Below are positions 1 to 6,364 of a DNA stretch of 12,683 nt, in pieces. A program made the position numbers and the translations under genes. Numbering within the stretch: the first letter of the stretch is position 1; each line of letters opens with the position of its first letter. The stretch is taken from positions 1 through 12,683 of the forward strand of contig CAZUGK010000119.1 of the NCBI GenBank assembly GCA_964619815.1, read 5' to 3'. Origin of the DNA: BRH-c25 sp964619815 (lineage in GTDB: Bacteria > Bacillota > Clostridia > Lutisporales > Lutisporaceae). The notes under the pieces are model-generated. The model had not been told where the DNA came from. It did no database searches and worked only from the letters and a program-made list of their open reading frames with translations.

Positions 1-53
1 TCAGTTATGGGAAGCATTTTAGCTTCTTGGGCAATCTGTACATCAGTTTTCAT
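1..53 (-). CDS. fhs: Formate-tetrahydrofolate ligase, N-terminal fragment (runs off left edge)
   Basis: The reverse strand from 53 reads MKTDVQIAQEAKMLPIT before the window ends. This matches the well-conserved start of formate-tetrahydrofolate ligase (formyl-THF synthetase), which makes 10-formyl-THF from formate, THF and ATP for one-carbon metabolism and, in acetogens, the methyl branch of the Wood-Ljungdahl pathway. A near-perfect ribosome binding site, AAGGAGGA at 59-66, lies 5 bases upstream of the ATG and fixes the start. Only 17 complete codons are visible, so the call rests on the N-terminal motif alone. The gene is divergent from the YggT gene and shares the AT-rich 54-239 spacer with it. 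Confidence 0.8.
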   Translation of the reverse strand, partial: MKTDVQIAQEAKMLPIT

Positions 54-239
54 AAAATTCCTCCTTACTCTTTCAGCTATTTTTATTGGTTCAATTTATT
101 TACCATATATTTTCCAAGTCTTATATAAGTATATTATAAAACAGTTTCTTTTTAAAATCTTTTAACTATTATCACATTTTATTGAACAAAAAGAAGATAC
201 TAAAATAAAGTATAAATTAAGGAGTATTGAATTAATATT
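54..239. other. AT-rich divergent intergenic region between fhs and the YggT gene
   Basis: This 186-base spacer must hold the promoters of two divergent genes. A TATAAT is present on the minus strand (complement of 133-138), but no good -35 box sits 16-18 bases from it. On the plus strand TTGAAC at 182-187 has only a weak ATAAAG 17 bases downstream. No convincing operator or structured RNA is seen. Confidence 0.4.
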
Positions 240-599
240 ATGGATAATTCACATAATGGCAATGAAAGGCTTAAAAATATCAATGTGCCTGTTTGGTTTT
301 TAAAAACAAGGCAGTTAATATACTATGCCCTTGGTGTAATCGAGATACTGCTTGGTTTCCGCTTCATATTCAAGCTGCTGGGTGCAAACTCTCAAAACGG
401 ATTTGTATCGTTTTTATATTCTGCAGCACGAATCTTCATGTCACCTTTTTCCGGTATTTTCAACTCCTTTACTTCTACCGGACTTGCTGCAAAATCCGTT
501 TTTGAGCCTGCTGCTATAATCGGGATGATAGTTTATGCAGTATTGGCTTGGGGTTTGGTGGGACTTATCCAGCTGGTTGCAAGCAGAAATGGACATTAA
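240..599 (+). CDS. YggT-family integral membrane protein
   Basis: A 119-residue protein with two hydrophobic stretches, about residues 26-46 and 87-112. Between them lies the typical YGGT-domain pattern: EILLGFRFIFKLLGAN at about 35-50, then an SPF segment near 68-70. It has one YGGT unit where E. coli YggT has two. The family is membrane-located and its biochemical role is not settled; links to osmotic tolerance and to cell-division-region genes are reported for relatives. AAGGAG at 219-224 lies 15 bases from the ATG, which is long. In-frame ATT codons at 231 and 237 would fit the spacing better, so the exact start is a little uncertain. It is monocistronic and converges with the YcaO gene. 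Confidence 0.85.
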   Translation: MDNSHNGNERLKNINVPVWFLKTRQLIYYALGVIEILLGFRFIFKLLGANSQNGFVSFLYSAARIFMSPFSGIFNSFTSTGLAAKSVFEPAAIIGMIVYAVLAWGLVGLIQLVASRNGH

Positions 600-609
600 A
601 GCTCCAATG

Positions 610-640
610 AAAAACTGACGCCATTTAAAAACAGCGTCAG
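610..640 (-). terminator. Intrinsic terminator of the hydroxylase/YcaO operon
   Basis: CTGACGC (615-621) and GCGTCAG (634-640) form a 7-bp stem with a 12-base loop. Read leftward it is followed at once by five T (complement of 610-614), so it best serves the minus-strand operon ending at 687. On the plus strand no T run follows, so it may end yggT transcription only weakly. Confidence 0.75.
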
Positions 641-686
641 CCAGCTTAATTCTATAAAATTATTTTATTGAATACTGCATCTAAGG

Positions 687-2186
687 TTAAATCCCTAGTT
701 CCCCCAAATCCTTAAGTCTGGCTTCAACCTGCCTGTCTTTGAGAGCCCTTTTCATACTTTTTGAAATGCTGTAGTAGCAATTATCTGCTGCACCGCATTC
801 ACTGCAGTTAAAACACTTAATATCCGGATAAAACCTTTCAATAATCTCCCTGGGCTTTTCCATTTGGCTGCAGACTTTCTCCACAATATCACCCCGGTAG
901 AACAGCCGGAGTATATCGGCTATTTCCCCGGCAGGCATTTTTTCAGCCACAGCAGCATAATCCGCTATACATCTATAATATGCTTTCTCTTCCGAACCTG
1001 ACAAATTATTTGCTGCTAATTCAAAAACCATAGCTGCTTCCTTATAATTTCCTATTTTATACAGGCAGGCTCCCAGCAGGAGGTAGTGCTCATAGCCCTC
1101 GCCGATATATTTGTTTCTGAAACCCACCCCTATTATTGTAGCCAATGTATTCTCGTTAATTGCGTTTTGCTTGTACTTCAGATAGCTTATGACTGCCTTC
1201 AATTCGTCATCTGATGAGTTATACAGGTTTCTTAAGGCCTTCCTCACTATCAGGATGGTACAGGCTTCCCTGACCTTCGCCAAAGCGACCTCATGTATCT
1301 CGCTGAATCCCGGTGAAATAACATGATATGATGGAAAACCCAGATATGAAGCATCCTTGATTAATACGTCATATCCCTGGGAAGTAATAAGCTCAAGCAA
1401 ATCCTTAAGTATCTCATAGTTAGACTTTCCCGTAACATCGGCAAATGGTGCAAATTCATAACCGGCGGTTTCGCCGAAAAGCTCTATCGGATACTGTCCC
1501 AAGCCCACTTTGGTTATGTTTGTAATATTATCGGAAAATTGTATGCCGGCATTGTCAAACCTTAAAAGGCTAAGACTCGTAAATACTTCAATGTTTTTTC
1601 CCTGAAATGCCTCAGACAGTGTCCTCTCCAGGGCAATCTCAAATTCAGGGTGTGCCCCGAGCCTTACACCATAGCTTTGTCGTTCCTTATCGATAATTAT
1701 AAGCACAACAACAGGATAACCTTTACCCAGCGAACCGTCCTTGACCAATACCTTGTAACGACCCTCCTTCTCAATATCCCTGATAACCTTGTACAATCTT
1801 TCATATTTCATCAGATACCAGTCAGGAATTACCGGAAGCTTCAGCTTTTCTTTAACAATCCTTAAATTCACATGCCTTTCAAATATCTCAGAAAGTCCCT
1901 GAACCAACGCTTCCTCAGCAGTGTTTCCCGCACACATTCCATTGCTGCGGTACAGCTTCATGCAGATTGTCTGAGGTAAATATTCATAGCATTTATTTTT
2001 CACACTATAATATCTTACAGCCACAAATTTATCATTGCAGTCCCGGAAGACCGGAATTTGCCATAAAGCCATCATATCAGCCCTGCTTTTAGGGTTATCA
2101 GCGTTCTTCCTCTGTTCCCTGGCTGCGGTTTTTATAAGCAGCTCGATAAAGTCGTTGCCGGATTCGGCCAGTTCTTCTGCACTCAT
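687..2186 (-). CDS. YcaO-family protein, N-terminal half missing (probable pseudogene)
   Basis: The 499-residue frame matches the C-terminal two thirds of E. coli-type YcaO. It carries SNGMCAGNT at 81-89, then a GLSEIFERHV segment around residue 100 with E100, E103 and R104 of the ATP/Mg site. GAHPEF (178-183) leads into ALERTLSEAFQG, and the SPGFSEI motif is at 291-297. A TPR-like helical region follows (about 355-440), then a C-terminal C458-x2-C461-x2-C464-x5-C470 cluster. YcaO proteins use ATP to activate backbone amides; E. coli YcaO assists RimO in S12 methylthiolation. Full-length members have roughly 100 further N-terminal residues with a second Glu-rich ATP-binding segment, absent here. 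No Shine-Dalgarno precedes the ATG, and homology seems to continue upstream of it. It lies last in the Mo-hydroxylase operon. Probably a 5'-deleted gene; a functional short form is possible but less likely. Confidence 0.8.
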   Translation of the reverse strand: MSAEELAESGNDFIELLIKTAAREQRKNADNPKSRADMMALWQIPVFRDCNDKFVAVRYYSVKNKCYEYLPQTICMKLYRSNGMCAGNTAEEALVQGLSEIFERHVNLRIVKEKLKLPVIPDWYLMKYERLYKVIRDIEKEGRYKVLVKDGSLGKGYPVVVLIIIDKERQSYGVRLGAHPEFEIALERTLSEAFQGKNIEVFTSLSLLRFDNAGIQFSDNITNITKVGLGQYPIELFGETAGYEFAPFADVTGKSNYEILKDLLELITSQGYDVLIKDASYLGFPSYHVISPGFSEIHEVALAKVREACTILIVRKALRNLYNSSDDELKAVISYLKYKQNAINENTLATIIGVGFRNKYIGEGYEHYLLLGACLYKIGNYKEAAMVFELAANNLSGSEEKAYYRCIADYAAVAEKMPAGEIADILRLFYRGDIVEKVCSQMEKPREIIERFYPDIKCFNCSECGAADNCYYSISKSMKRALKDRQVEARLKDLGELGI

Positions 2187-2255
2187 TAGCTTTTCATCAG
2201 GAGTGTAATAAAAGCCTTTACATTTCCATGTATCTTCATCATAATCCCCATGTCT
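2187..2255 (-). pseudogene. In-frame remnant of the missing YcaO N-terminal region
   Basis: Between the tandem stop codons of the [2Fe-2S] gene (2256-2261) and the first ATG of the YcaO frame, 23 codons stay open in the YcaO frame. They end in WKCKGFYYTPDEKL just before the ATG. From memory, the same place in E. coli YcaO reads FVHYPNEKWFPLTE, so the stretch looks like YcaO coding sequence and not a true spacer. None of the codons is ATG, GTG or TTG, so it cannot be added by choosing another ordinary start. Confidence 0.6.
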
Positions 2256-2258
2256 TTA

Positions 2259-2729
2259 TTATTTATACAAGGATAATACTGATTTTATAGCTTCTCTGAT
2301 TTCTTCATATCCGGTGCACCTGCAAATATTGGATTGAAGCCATTCCTCTATAGTCTCGTCATCTGCATCCGGGCGATTAATTACCAGTCCCTGACAATTC
2401 ATTATAAAACCGGGAGTGCAATATCCGCATTGAAAGCCTCTCTTTTCTATAAAAGCCTTTTGAATCGGCTCTCCCCTCAAGCCCTCAATAGTGAGCACTT
2501 TATGCCCTACGGCTTCAACAGCCAATATAATGCATGATTTAATTGGCATCCCGTCTATGAGTACCGTGCATGCGCCGCAGTCTCCATTTTCACAGCCCGG
2601 TTTTGCACCATGCAGCCCAAATTGTTCTCTTAGTACTCTGAGCAGAGTATCTGCGGGCCTCACAATCAGGCTTCGTTCTTCGCCGTTAATATCAAGTTTT
2701 ATTCTTGCTGCCTCCTTATATGCTATCAT
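2259..2729 (-). CDS. Xanthine dehydrogenase family [2Fe-2S] subunit
   Basis: This 156-residue protein is the small electron-transfer subunit of a molybdenum hydroxylase (XdhC/CoxS type). The N-terminal plant-ferredoxin-like domain has C46, C51, C54 and C66 for the first [2Fe-2S] cluster. The C-terminal helical domain has C101, C104, C136 and C138 (CGYC and CRC motifs) for the second. All eight ligands are present and the length is normal, so this subunit is intact. It passes electrons from the Mo site to the FAD subunit. Its ATG overlaps the FAD subunit's stop by 4 bases (ATGA at 2726-2729), indicating translational coupling. It ends with a double TAA at 2256-2261, immediately followed by YcaO-like codons. 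The natural substrate of the complex is not known. Confidence 0.95.
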   Translation of the reverse strand: MIAYKEAARIKLDINGEERSLIVRPADTLLRVLREQFGLHGAKPGCENGDCGACTVLIDGMPIKSCIILAVEAVGHKVLTIEGLRGEPIQKAFIEKRGFQCGYCTPGFIMNCQGLVINRPDADDETIEEWLQSNICRCTGYEEIREAIKSVLSLYK

Positions 2730-3565
2730 CTTCCCTCACCGTCCAGTGCCTCCAGAATATCCTCCAGCAGATTCCTCAATACAAATTCCTTATACTCGGA
2801 CGAGCCCTGAATATCGCCGAATATTGGAGCCGGCAAGCTGGCTATTGCCTGTTCTATCCTCTGCTCCCCGGGAATGGATCTATTGTTTATTGCCTTCTCC
2901 ATCGCTGCGGACCTGAAGGGGAAGGCGCTGACCCCGCTGAAGGCCATCCGGATATTGTTTTCTTTTTTAAGCGCTGCCATGCTTATCAAGGGGTAACCGG
3001 TCTTTCCCTGTTTAACTTTCTTCACGCATAAACAAGGCAAATCAGAGTAAGCCATGTCTGCTGTCAATTGAACAAGAAACTCGCCCTCCTCAAGCTGAAG
3101 CTTTTGATTGAAAGCCTGGTTTATCGGAACTGCTCTTATGCCTTTCTCTCCGCAAATAATTGCATTGCTTTCTGCTGTTAAGTGTCCCAAAACCGCCTCC
3201 TTATACATAATCCTGCCGCAGATATTTCCCCCAACAGTTATCTTGCTGCGTGCCGTATGATCTGCAGCAAAGTCTGCTGTCCTGCTTATCACCGGGATGA
3301 ATTTATTCTCTGAAATATGAGTGAGTGTGACTGCAGCTCCTATTACCAGCCGGCTGTCTTTTATTTCATAAACATTGCACTCGGGAATTCCTTTAATATC
3401 TATTACCGCCCTTGTAAATATGTCGTTTCTTCTTGCCATTGTGATTATTTCCGTACCGCCTGAATAATATAAAGGTTTCATACCATTCCGGCCAAGTGTT
3501 GAATATAGTTCTACTGCCTCATTCAATGAGTCGGGCTTATAATAATCAAAAGCAAAAGCAATCAT
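2726..3565 (-). CDS. Xanthine dehydrogenase family FAD-binding subunit
   Basis: This is the FAD-binding middle subunit of the molybdenum hydroxylase. In the 279-residue form it begins MIAFAFDYYKP, the usual start of this family. YYSGGTEI near residue 34 and ITVGGNICG near 113 are the FAD-contacting glycine motifs of the PCMH-type fold, and a CO-dehydrogenase flavoprotein C-terminal-like domain follows. An ATG nine codons further upstream (3592) is open, but 3565 is preferred: an AGAGGGGG ribosome binding site precedes it, it matches the family start, and it gives an ATGA overlap with the stop of the Mo-subunit frame (3562-3564), copying the next junction downstream. No lesion is seen in this gene. 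Confidence 0.93.
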   Translation of the reverse strand: MIAFAFDYYKPDSLNEAVELYSTLGRNGMKPLYYSGGTEIITMARRNDIFTRAVIDIKGIPECNVYEIKDSRLVIGAAVTLTHISENKFIPVISRTADFAADHTARSKITVGGNICGRIMYKEAVLGHLTAESNAIICGEKGIRAVPINQAFNQKLQLEEGEFLVQLTADMAYSDLPCLCVKKVKQGKTGYPLISMAALKKENNIRMAFSGVSAFPFRSAAMEKAINNRSIPGEQRIEQAIASLPAPIFGDIQGSSEYKEFVLRNLLEDILEALDGEGR

Positions 3566-4596
3566 TTTCGTACCCCCTCTTTTGTTTTCCATATGAGCTC
3601 AGGAATTAACGGCAGCTGGTTAAGGGGAACCTGCGCTGCACGGGATAAACTGTTTGCCAGTGCTGCCGGCATTCCGATGACACCATGCTCTCCGATTCCT
3701 CTTGCACCATACGGGCCATCCATATGCGGAGTTTCTACAAAATCTGCAAGATACTCCGCGTTTTCTCCATATCTGATGACTCTGTACGTTCTTAGCTGCT
3801 TGTTCTGTATAACGCCGTTATCCGTAAACGAGAACGCTTCCCTGCCCGCAAAACTCAATCCCATGTTCATCCCGCCTGTAATCTGACCTTTCGCCAGTCC
3901 AGGGTTAATAACCCTGCCTGCATCAACAACACAAGCTGCCTTTACAATTTCATAGGTATATTCTTTTTTATCCAGCTCAACCTCAACAGCTGCTGCACCT
4001 ACAGTCCATTCCGGTCCCGGGTTGCCTTTCCCGGTTTCAGGATCCAACTCCGTCAGATTTTCCATAACGTAGCTTCCTCTCCCTATAACCTGGCCCCAGG
4101 GTGGACTTTCGGCTTGATCTCCGGGTGGAAATATAATACTGTTTATTTTTATTCCCTTTTGCGGATTTTCCCTTAAAAATACTCTTCCTCCGCCTATTTC
4201 AAGCTCACCGATCGAACAGCCCAGGATAGGAGCGGCTATTGCAAACAACTGGCTTATGGCGTCCTCAGCTGCCCTGAGAACAGCATGGCCAATGAGCAGA
4301 GTAGTTCTGCTTGCAGCTGTTTTCCAGTGGTCAGGTGCAGTCTCTGTATTAACCTTCATTACTATATAAATTTCATTTACATCCATTTTCATCTTTTCCG
4401 CCAATATCTGTGCCAGGGCTGTTTTAGTTCCCTGACCTATTTCAACCGCAGCACAGTTAATATTGATGCTTCCGTCCGGGTTAAAGGTAAGTATAGCTCC
4501 TCCACCTGCATCTGTAGGTGTATTTGAATTTTTCCAGAAGCAGCTTACACCTATAGCCCTGACTTTACCGTCAGAGGTTTCAGCTAAGTTCAGCAA
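3562..4596 (-). CDS. Molybdopterin-binding subunit of xanthine dehydrogenase family hydroxylase, C-terminal part (frameshifted)
   Basis: This 344-residue frame is the C-terminal half of a Mo-hydroxylase large subunit. It contains the cofactor-contacting segment GQGTKT (54-59), ASRTT (95-99) and the GARGIGEHG motif (297-305), whose Glu303 matches the catalytic base that activates the Mo-bound hydroxyl. It cannot be a free-standing gene: the only nearby start is TTG at 4596, with no ribosome binding site, and it lacks the N-terminal half. Joined to the 4580-5872 frame it would give about 774 residues, normal for the family. The frames are offset by +1 and overlap by 17 bases. Compared with remembered clostridial homologues, the joint also seems several residues short, pointing to a small out-of-frame deletion. 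Probably the 3' part of a broken gene. Confidence 0.85.
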   Translation of the reverse strand: MLNLAETSDGKVRAIGVSCFWKNSNTPTDAGGGAILTFNPDGSININCAAVEIGQGTKTALAQILAEKMKMDVNEIYIVMKVNTETAPDHWKTAASRTTLLIGHAVLRAAEDAISQLFAIAAPILGCSIGELEIGGGRVFLRENPQKGIKINSIIFPPGDQAESPPWGQVIGRGSYVMENLTELDPETGKGNPGPEWTVGAAAVEVELDKKEYTYEIVKAACVVDAGRVINPGLAKGQITGGMNMGLSFAGREAFSFTDNGVIQNKQLRTYRVIRYGENAEYLADFVETPHMDGPYGARGIGEHGVIGMPAALANSLSRAAQVPLNQLPLIPELIWKTKEGVRK

Positions 4597-5872
4597 GCTT
4601 TTGTATACACATCGGCAAGCTGCCCAGGTTACTCCTGTTCAGAGGGGTCTGTGTGGCACTGGTATCCCCGGGTAGAATTGCATTTCTCAGTCTGAATTCC
4701 AACGGGTCCATACCAAGCTTATCCGCCAGCATATCCATGGTTCTTTCCATTGCGAAGGTAAGCTCAGAATGGCCAAAGCCCCTGAAAGCTGTTGCATAGG
4801 GGTGATTTGTATATAAACACAATGAATCACACCAGACATTTTCAATACCGTAGGGTCCTGTACAGTCTACGCCCGCTGCCCTGCTTATAATTACCGCTCG
4901 ATCGGAGTATGCGCCCCCATCAAATAGATACGTTATCTCTGCAGCTGTGAGTCTCCCCTTCTTAGTACACCCAAGCATGATTTTTGCATCAAGGCCTATA
5001 TGCACCGGGGATGTAATCATATCCTCTTCCCTTGTATTTGTAAGCTTAACCGGCCTACCTCCAACAGCCCTGGAGCACAGATAAGCGATAAACTCCAGCT
5101 GTACTGCTGTTTTACCTCCATAAGCCCCGCCTACAAGCGGTACATTTACGATTACCATGCCAGGATCAACATTGAAGAAGTAGCTTATAAGCTCTTTTAT
5201 AGAAAAAGGGGCCTGTGAAGATGAATATATTATTACTCTCCCGTCCGGCAATATTTCTGCTATTGTACTCCTTGTCTCCATGGCAGCATGATCCGAAGGC
5301 GGAAAGGAAAAGCTTGCTTCCACGGTTACGCTGCTTTCATCCCAACCCCTTTTAATATCCCCTTTTCTTATCTTTGTCCAATTCGCAATGTTCGTGCCGG
5401 CTTGGGGGAAAACCTCATCTATAAGCTCATACTGACCAAGCCTCTCATGGACCAACGGGGCATCCTTTCTTATTGCTTCACCAGGAGAATTCACTACCGC
5501 TAAAGGCTCGTATTCTACTCTTATCAGCTGTGCTGCTCTTTCAGCTTCAACCTCGCTGTCAGCTACCACCACCGCCACCGGTTCGCCGTTGTACCTCACT
5601 TTATCTATTGCAATAGGGGGCCTGTCAACAATAGTAGACCCTATATGCCGCGGGAAGTACTGCCCTGTCAGTATTGCTCTGACTCCGGGAGCTCTTAAGG
5701 AATTTTCATACTCTATAGACTTTATTCTGGCATGAGCATAAGGACTGGTTACCATCCTGGCATGCAAAAGCCCCGGGGCCTCGTAATCGTCTGTATACCT
5801 TGCTCTACCTGTTACTTTATCTAAGGACTCCTTTCTCGGTACACTTTTTCCTATCACATTTAAATAACTCAT
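4580..5872 (-). CDS. Molybdopterin-binding subunit of xanthine dehydrogenase family hydroxylase, N-terminal part (frameshifted)
   Basis: These 430 residues are the N-terminal half of the large, catalytic Mo subunit. The start VIGKSVPRKESLDKVTGRARYTDD is the standard aldehyde oxidase/xanthine dehydrogenase a/b hammerhead opening. The cofactor-binding domain follows with GGAYGGK (248-254) and AFRGFGHSE (362-370). Family members hydroxylate purines, aldehydes or N-heterocycles with water as the oxygen source. An AGGGGG ribosome binding site 6 bases upstream supports the ATG at 5872. Translation ends at TGA 4580-4582, just before the region continuing in the other frame, so the predicted product lacks the catalytic glutamate and much of the cofactor site. 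First gene of the operon, divergent from a purine permease and its riboswitch, which hints at a purine substrate without proving it. The lesion may be real or a sequencing error. Confidence 0.88.
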   Translation of the reverse strand: MSYLNVIGKSVPRKESLDKVTGRARYTDDYEAPGLLHARMVTSPYAHARIKSIEYENSLRAPGVRAILTGQYFPRHIGSTIVDRPPIAIDKVRYNGEPVAVVVADSEVEAERAAQLIRVEYEPLAVVNSPGEAIRKDAPLVHERLGQYELIDEVFPQAGTNIANWTKIRKGDIKRGWDESSVTVEASFSFPPSDHAAMETRSTIAEILPDGRVIIYSSSQAPFSIKELISYFFNVDPGMVIVNVPLVGGAYGGKTAVQLEFIAYLCSRAVGGRPVKLTNTREEDMITSPVHIGLDAKIMLGCTKKGRLTAAEITYLFDGGAYSDRAVIISRAAGVDCTGPYGIENVWCDSLCLYTNHPYATAFRGFGHSELTFAMERTMDMLADKLGMDPLEFRLRNAILPGDTSATQTPLNRSNLGSLPMCIQKLAELS

Positions 5873-6104
5873 AAACTGCCCCCTGGAATAATATTCCTTT
5901 ACTTTTATAATATATTTGCAGTGGTCAATTATTATGAATCAGGTCAACCCATGTATTATAAAACCTGTGGATTCCAGCATCCCTCAAAACCATACTGTCT
6001 GGTTGCTGCAGTCTGCAGCAGGTTTGTATAAACCAAAAGTGTCAGTCCCCGCCGCTTCCTGCAAACATAGAATTTCAAAAAGGCATTGCAATGTTCGACA
6101 AATT
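5873..6104. other. Upstream half of the divergent hydroxylase/permease regulatory region
   Basis: No gene is supported here. On the minus strand, TATAAT (complement of 5955-5960) is a possible -10 for the hydroxylase operon, but its -35 position is poor. GGTCAA occurs twice in direct orientation (5923-5928 and 5942-5947). A perfect dyad lies at 6004-6020. Open frames on either strand show no family features. Confidence 0.4.
6004..6020. repeat. Perfect 17-base palindrome, candidate operator
   Basis: TGCTGCAGTCTGCAGCA has 8-base arms around a single central T at 6012. One base is too small for a hairpin loop, so a dimeric DNA-binding protein site is the likelier reading. It lies about 85 bases before the rightward promoter and about 130 bases upstream of the hydroxylase start, so it could affect either operon. 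Function inferred only. Confidence 0.35.
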
Positions 6105-6133
6105 TTGATATGCTCATTAAGTAAAAATATCAT
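6105..6133 (+). promoter_or_regulatory. Sigma-A type promoter for the riboswitch-permease transcript
   Basis: TTGATA (6105-6110) and TATCAT (6128-6133) are separated by 17 bases. Transcription would start near 6140, right at the 5' side of the riboswitch P1 stem, which is where a purine riboswitch transcript normally begins. Confidence 0.6.
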
Positions 6134-6137
6134 AGAT

Positions 6138-6212
6138 GCTCTCATATAATCCCGATAATATGGTTCGGGAGTTTCTACAGGGTAACCGTAAATTATCCGG
6201 CTATGGGTGAGG
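6138..6212 (+). promoter_or_regulatory. Purine riboswitch aptamer (guanine-class, C74)
   Basis: The full purine aptamer layout is visible. The P1 5' strand and J1/2 form CTCATATAAT (6141-6150). P2 is CCCGA/TCGGG with AATATGG in loop 2. J2/3 has the core TTTCTAC (6172-6178). P3 is GGGTAA/TTATCC (6180-6185 with 6193-6198) around loop CCGTAAA, and CTATGGGTG (6201-6209) closes P1. Numbered on the xpt aptamer, the ligand-pairing base is C74 (6201), indicating guanine, hypoxanthine or xanthine and not adenine. Two core positions look unusual: G instead of A at 73 (6200), and A instead of C at 54 (6179). A terminator lies between it and the permease, so ligand binding should switch transcription off. 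Confidence 0.93.
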
Positions 6213-6230
6213 ATGACAGTAAACAACCGT

Positions 6231-6255
6231 AGGGTTAGATATTAATTCTAGCCTT
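6231..6255 (+). other. Middle hairpin of the riboswitch expression platform
   Basis: AGGGTTAGA (6231-6239) pairs with TCTAGCCTT (6247-6255) over 9 bp, including two G-T pairs, around a 7-base loop. It lies between the aptamer and the terminator and could be part of the antitermination folding path. No T run follows it. Confidence 0.5.
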
Positions 6256-6269
6256 TATTCGAGTTGCAA

Positions 6270-6319
6270 AAAATCTGAAATTCTTTCTCAAAGAGGGGGG
6301 AGTTTCAGATTTTCATTTT
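6270..6319 (+). terminator. Riboswitch-controlled intrinsic terminator
   Basis: AAAATCTGAAA (6270-6280) pairs with TTTCAGATTTT (6303-6313), an 11-bp stem that continues inward through mixed A-T, G-C and G-T pairs of TTCTTTCT with the G-rich 6294-6302 strand. TTTTCATTTT follows at 6310-6319. It sits about 35 bases upstream of the permease ribosome binding site and is the expected off-structure of the purine riboswitch. Confidence 0.85.
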
Positions 6320-6364
6320 ATGGCAGCATTCATCTCTTGAGAGCAATACGAAGGAGGATTATAA

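Noticed and set aside
2491..2916. Plus-strand open frame of 141 codons opposite the FAD and [2Fe-2S] genes
   Set aside because: It mirrors real coding sequence on the other strand, shows no family features and has low-complexity Ser/Pro composition typical of antisense shadows.
3566..3592. Upstream start of the FAD subunit at 3592
   Set aside because: The nine extra codons include the ribosome binding site of the ATG at 3565, and 3565 gives the family-typical N-terminus and the ATGA overlap.
4580..4600. Programmed +1 frameshifting at the Mo-subunit joint (CTT-A, as in the yeast Ty1 site CTTAGGC)
   Set aside because: Only the CTT-A part agrees. The hungry AGG codon is replaced by AGC, no stimulatory structure or Shine-Dalgarno spacing is seen, and the joint seems to lack residues, which favours a deletion.
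5984..6226. Minus-strand 80-codon frame across the divergent region
   Set aside because: It is antisense to the riboswitch aptamer, which explains the conservation-like sequence there.
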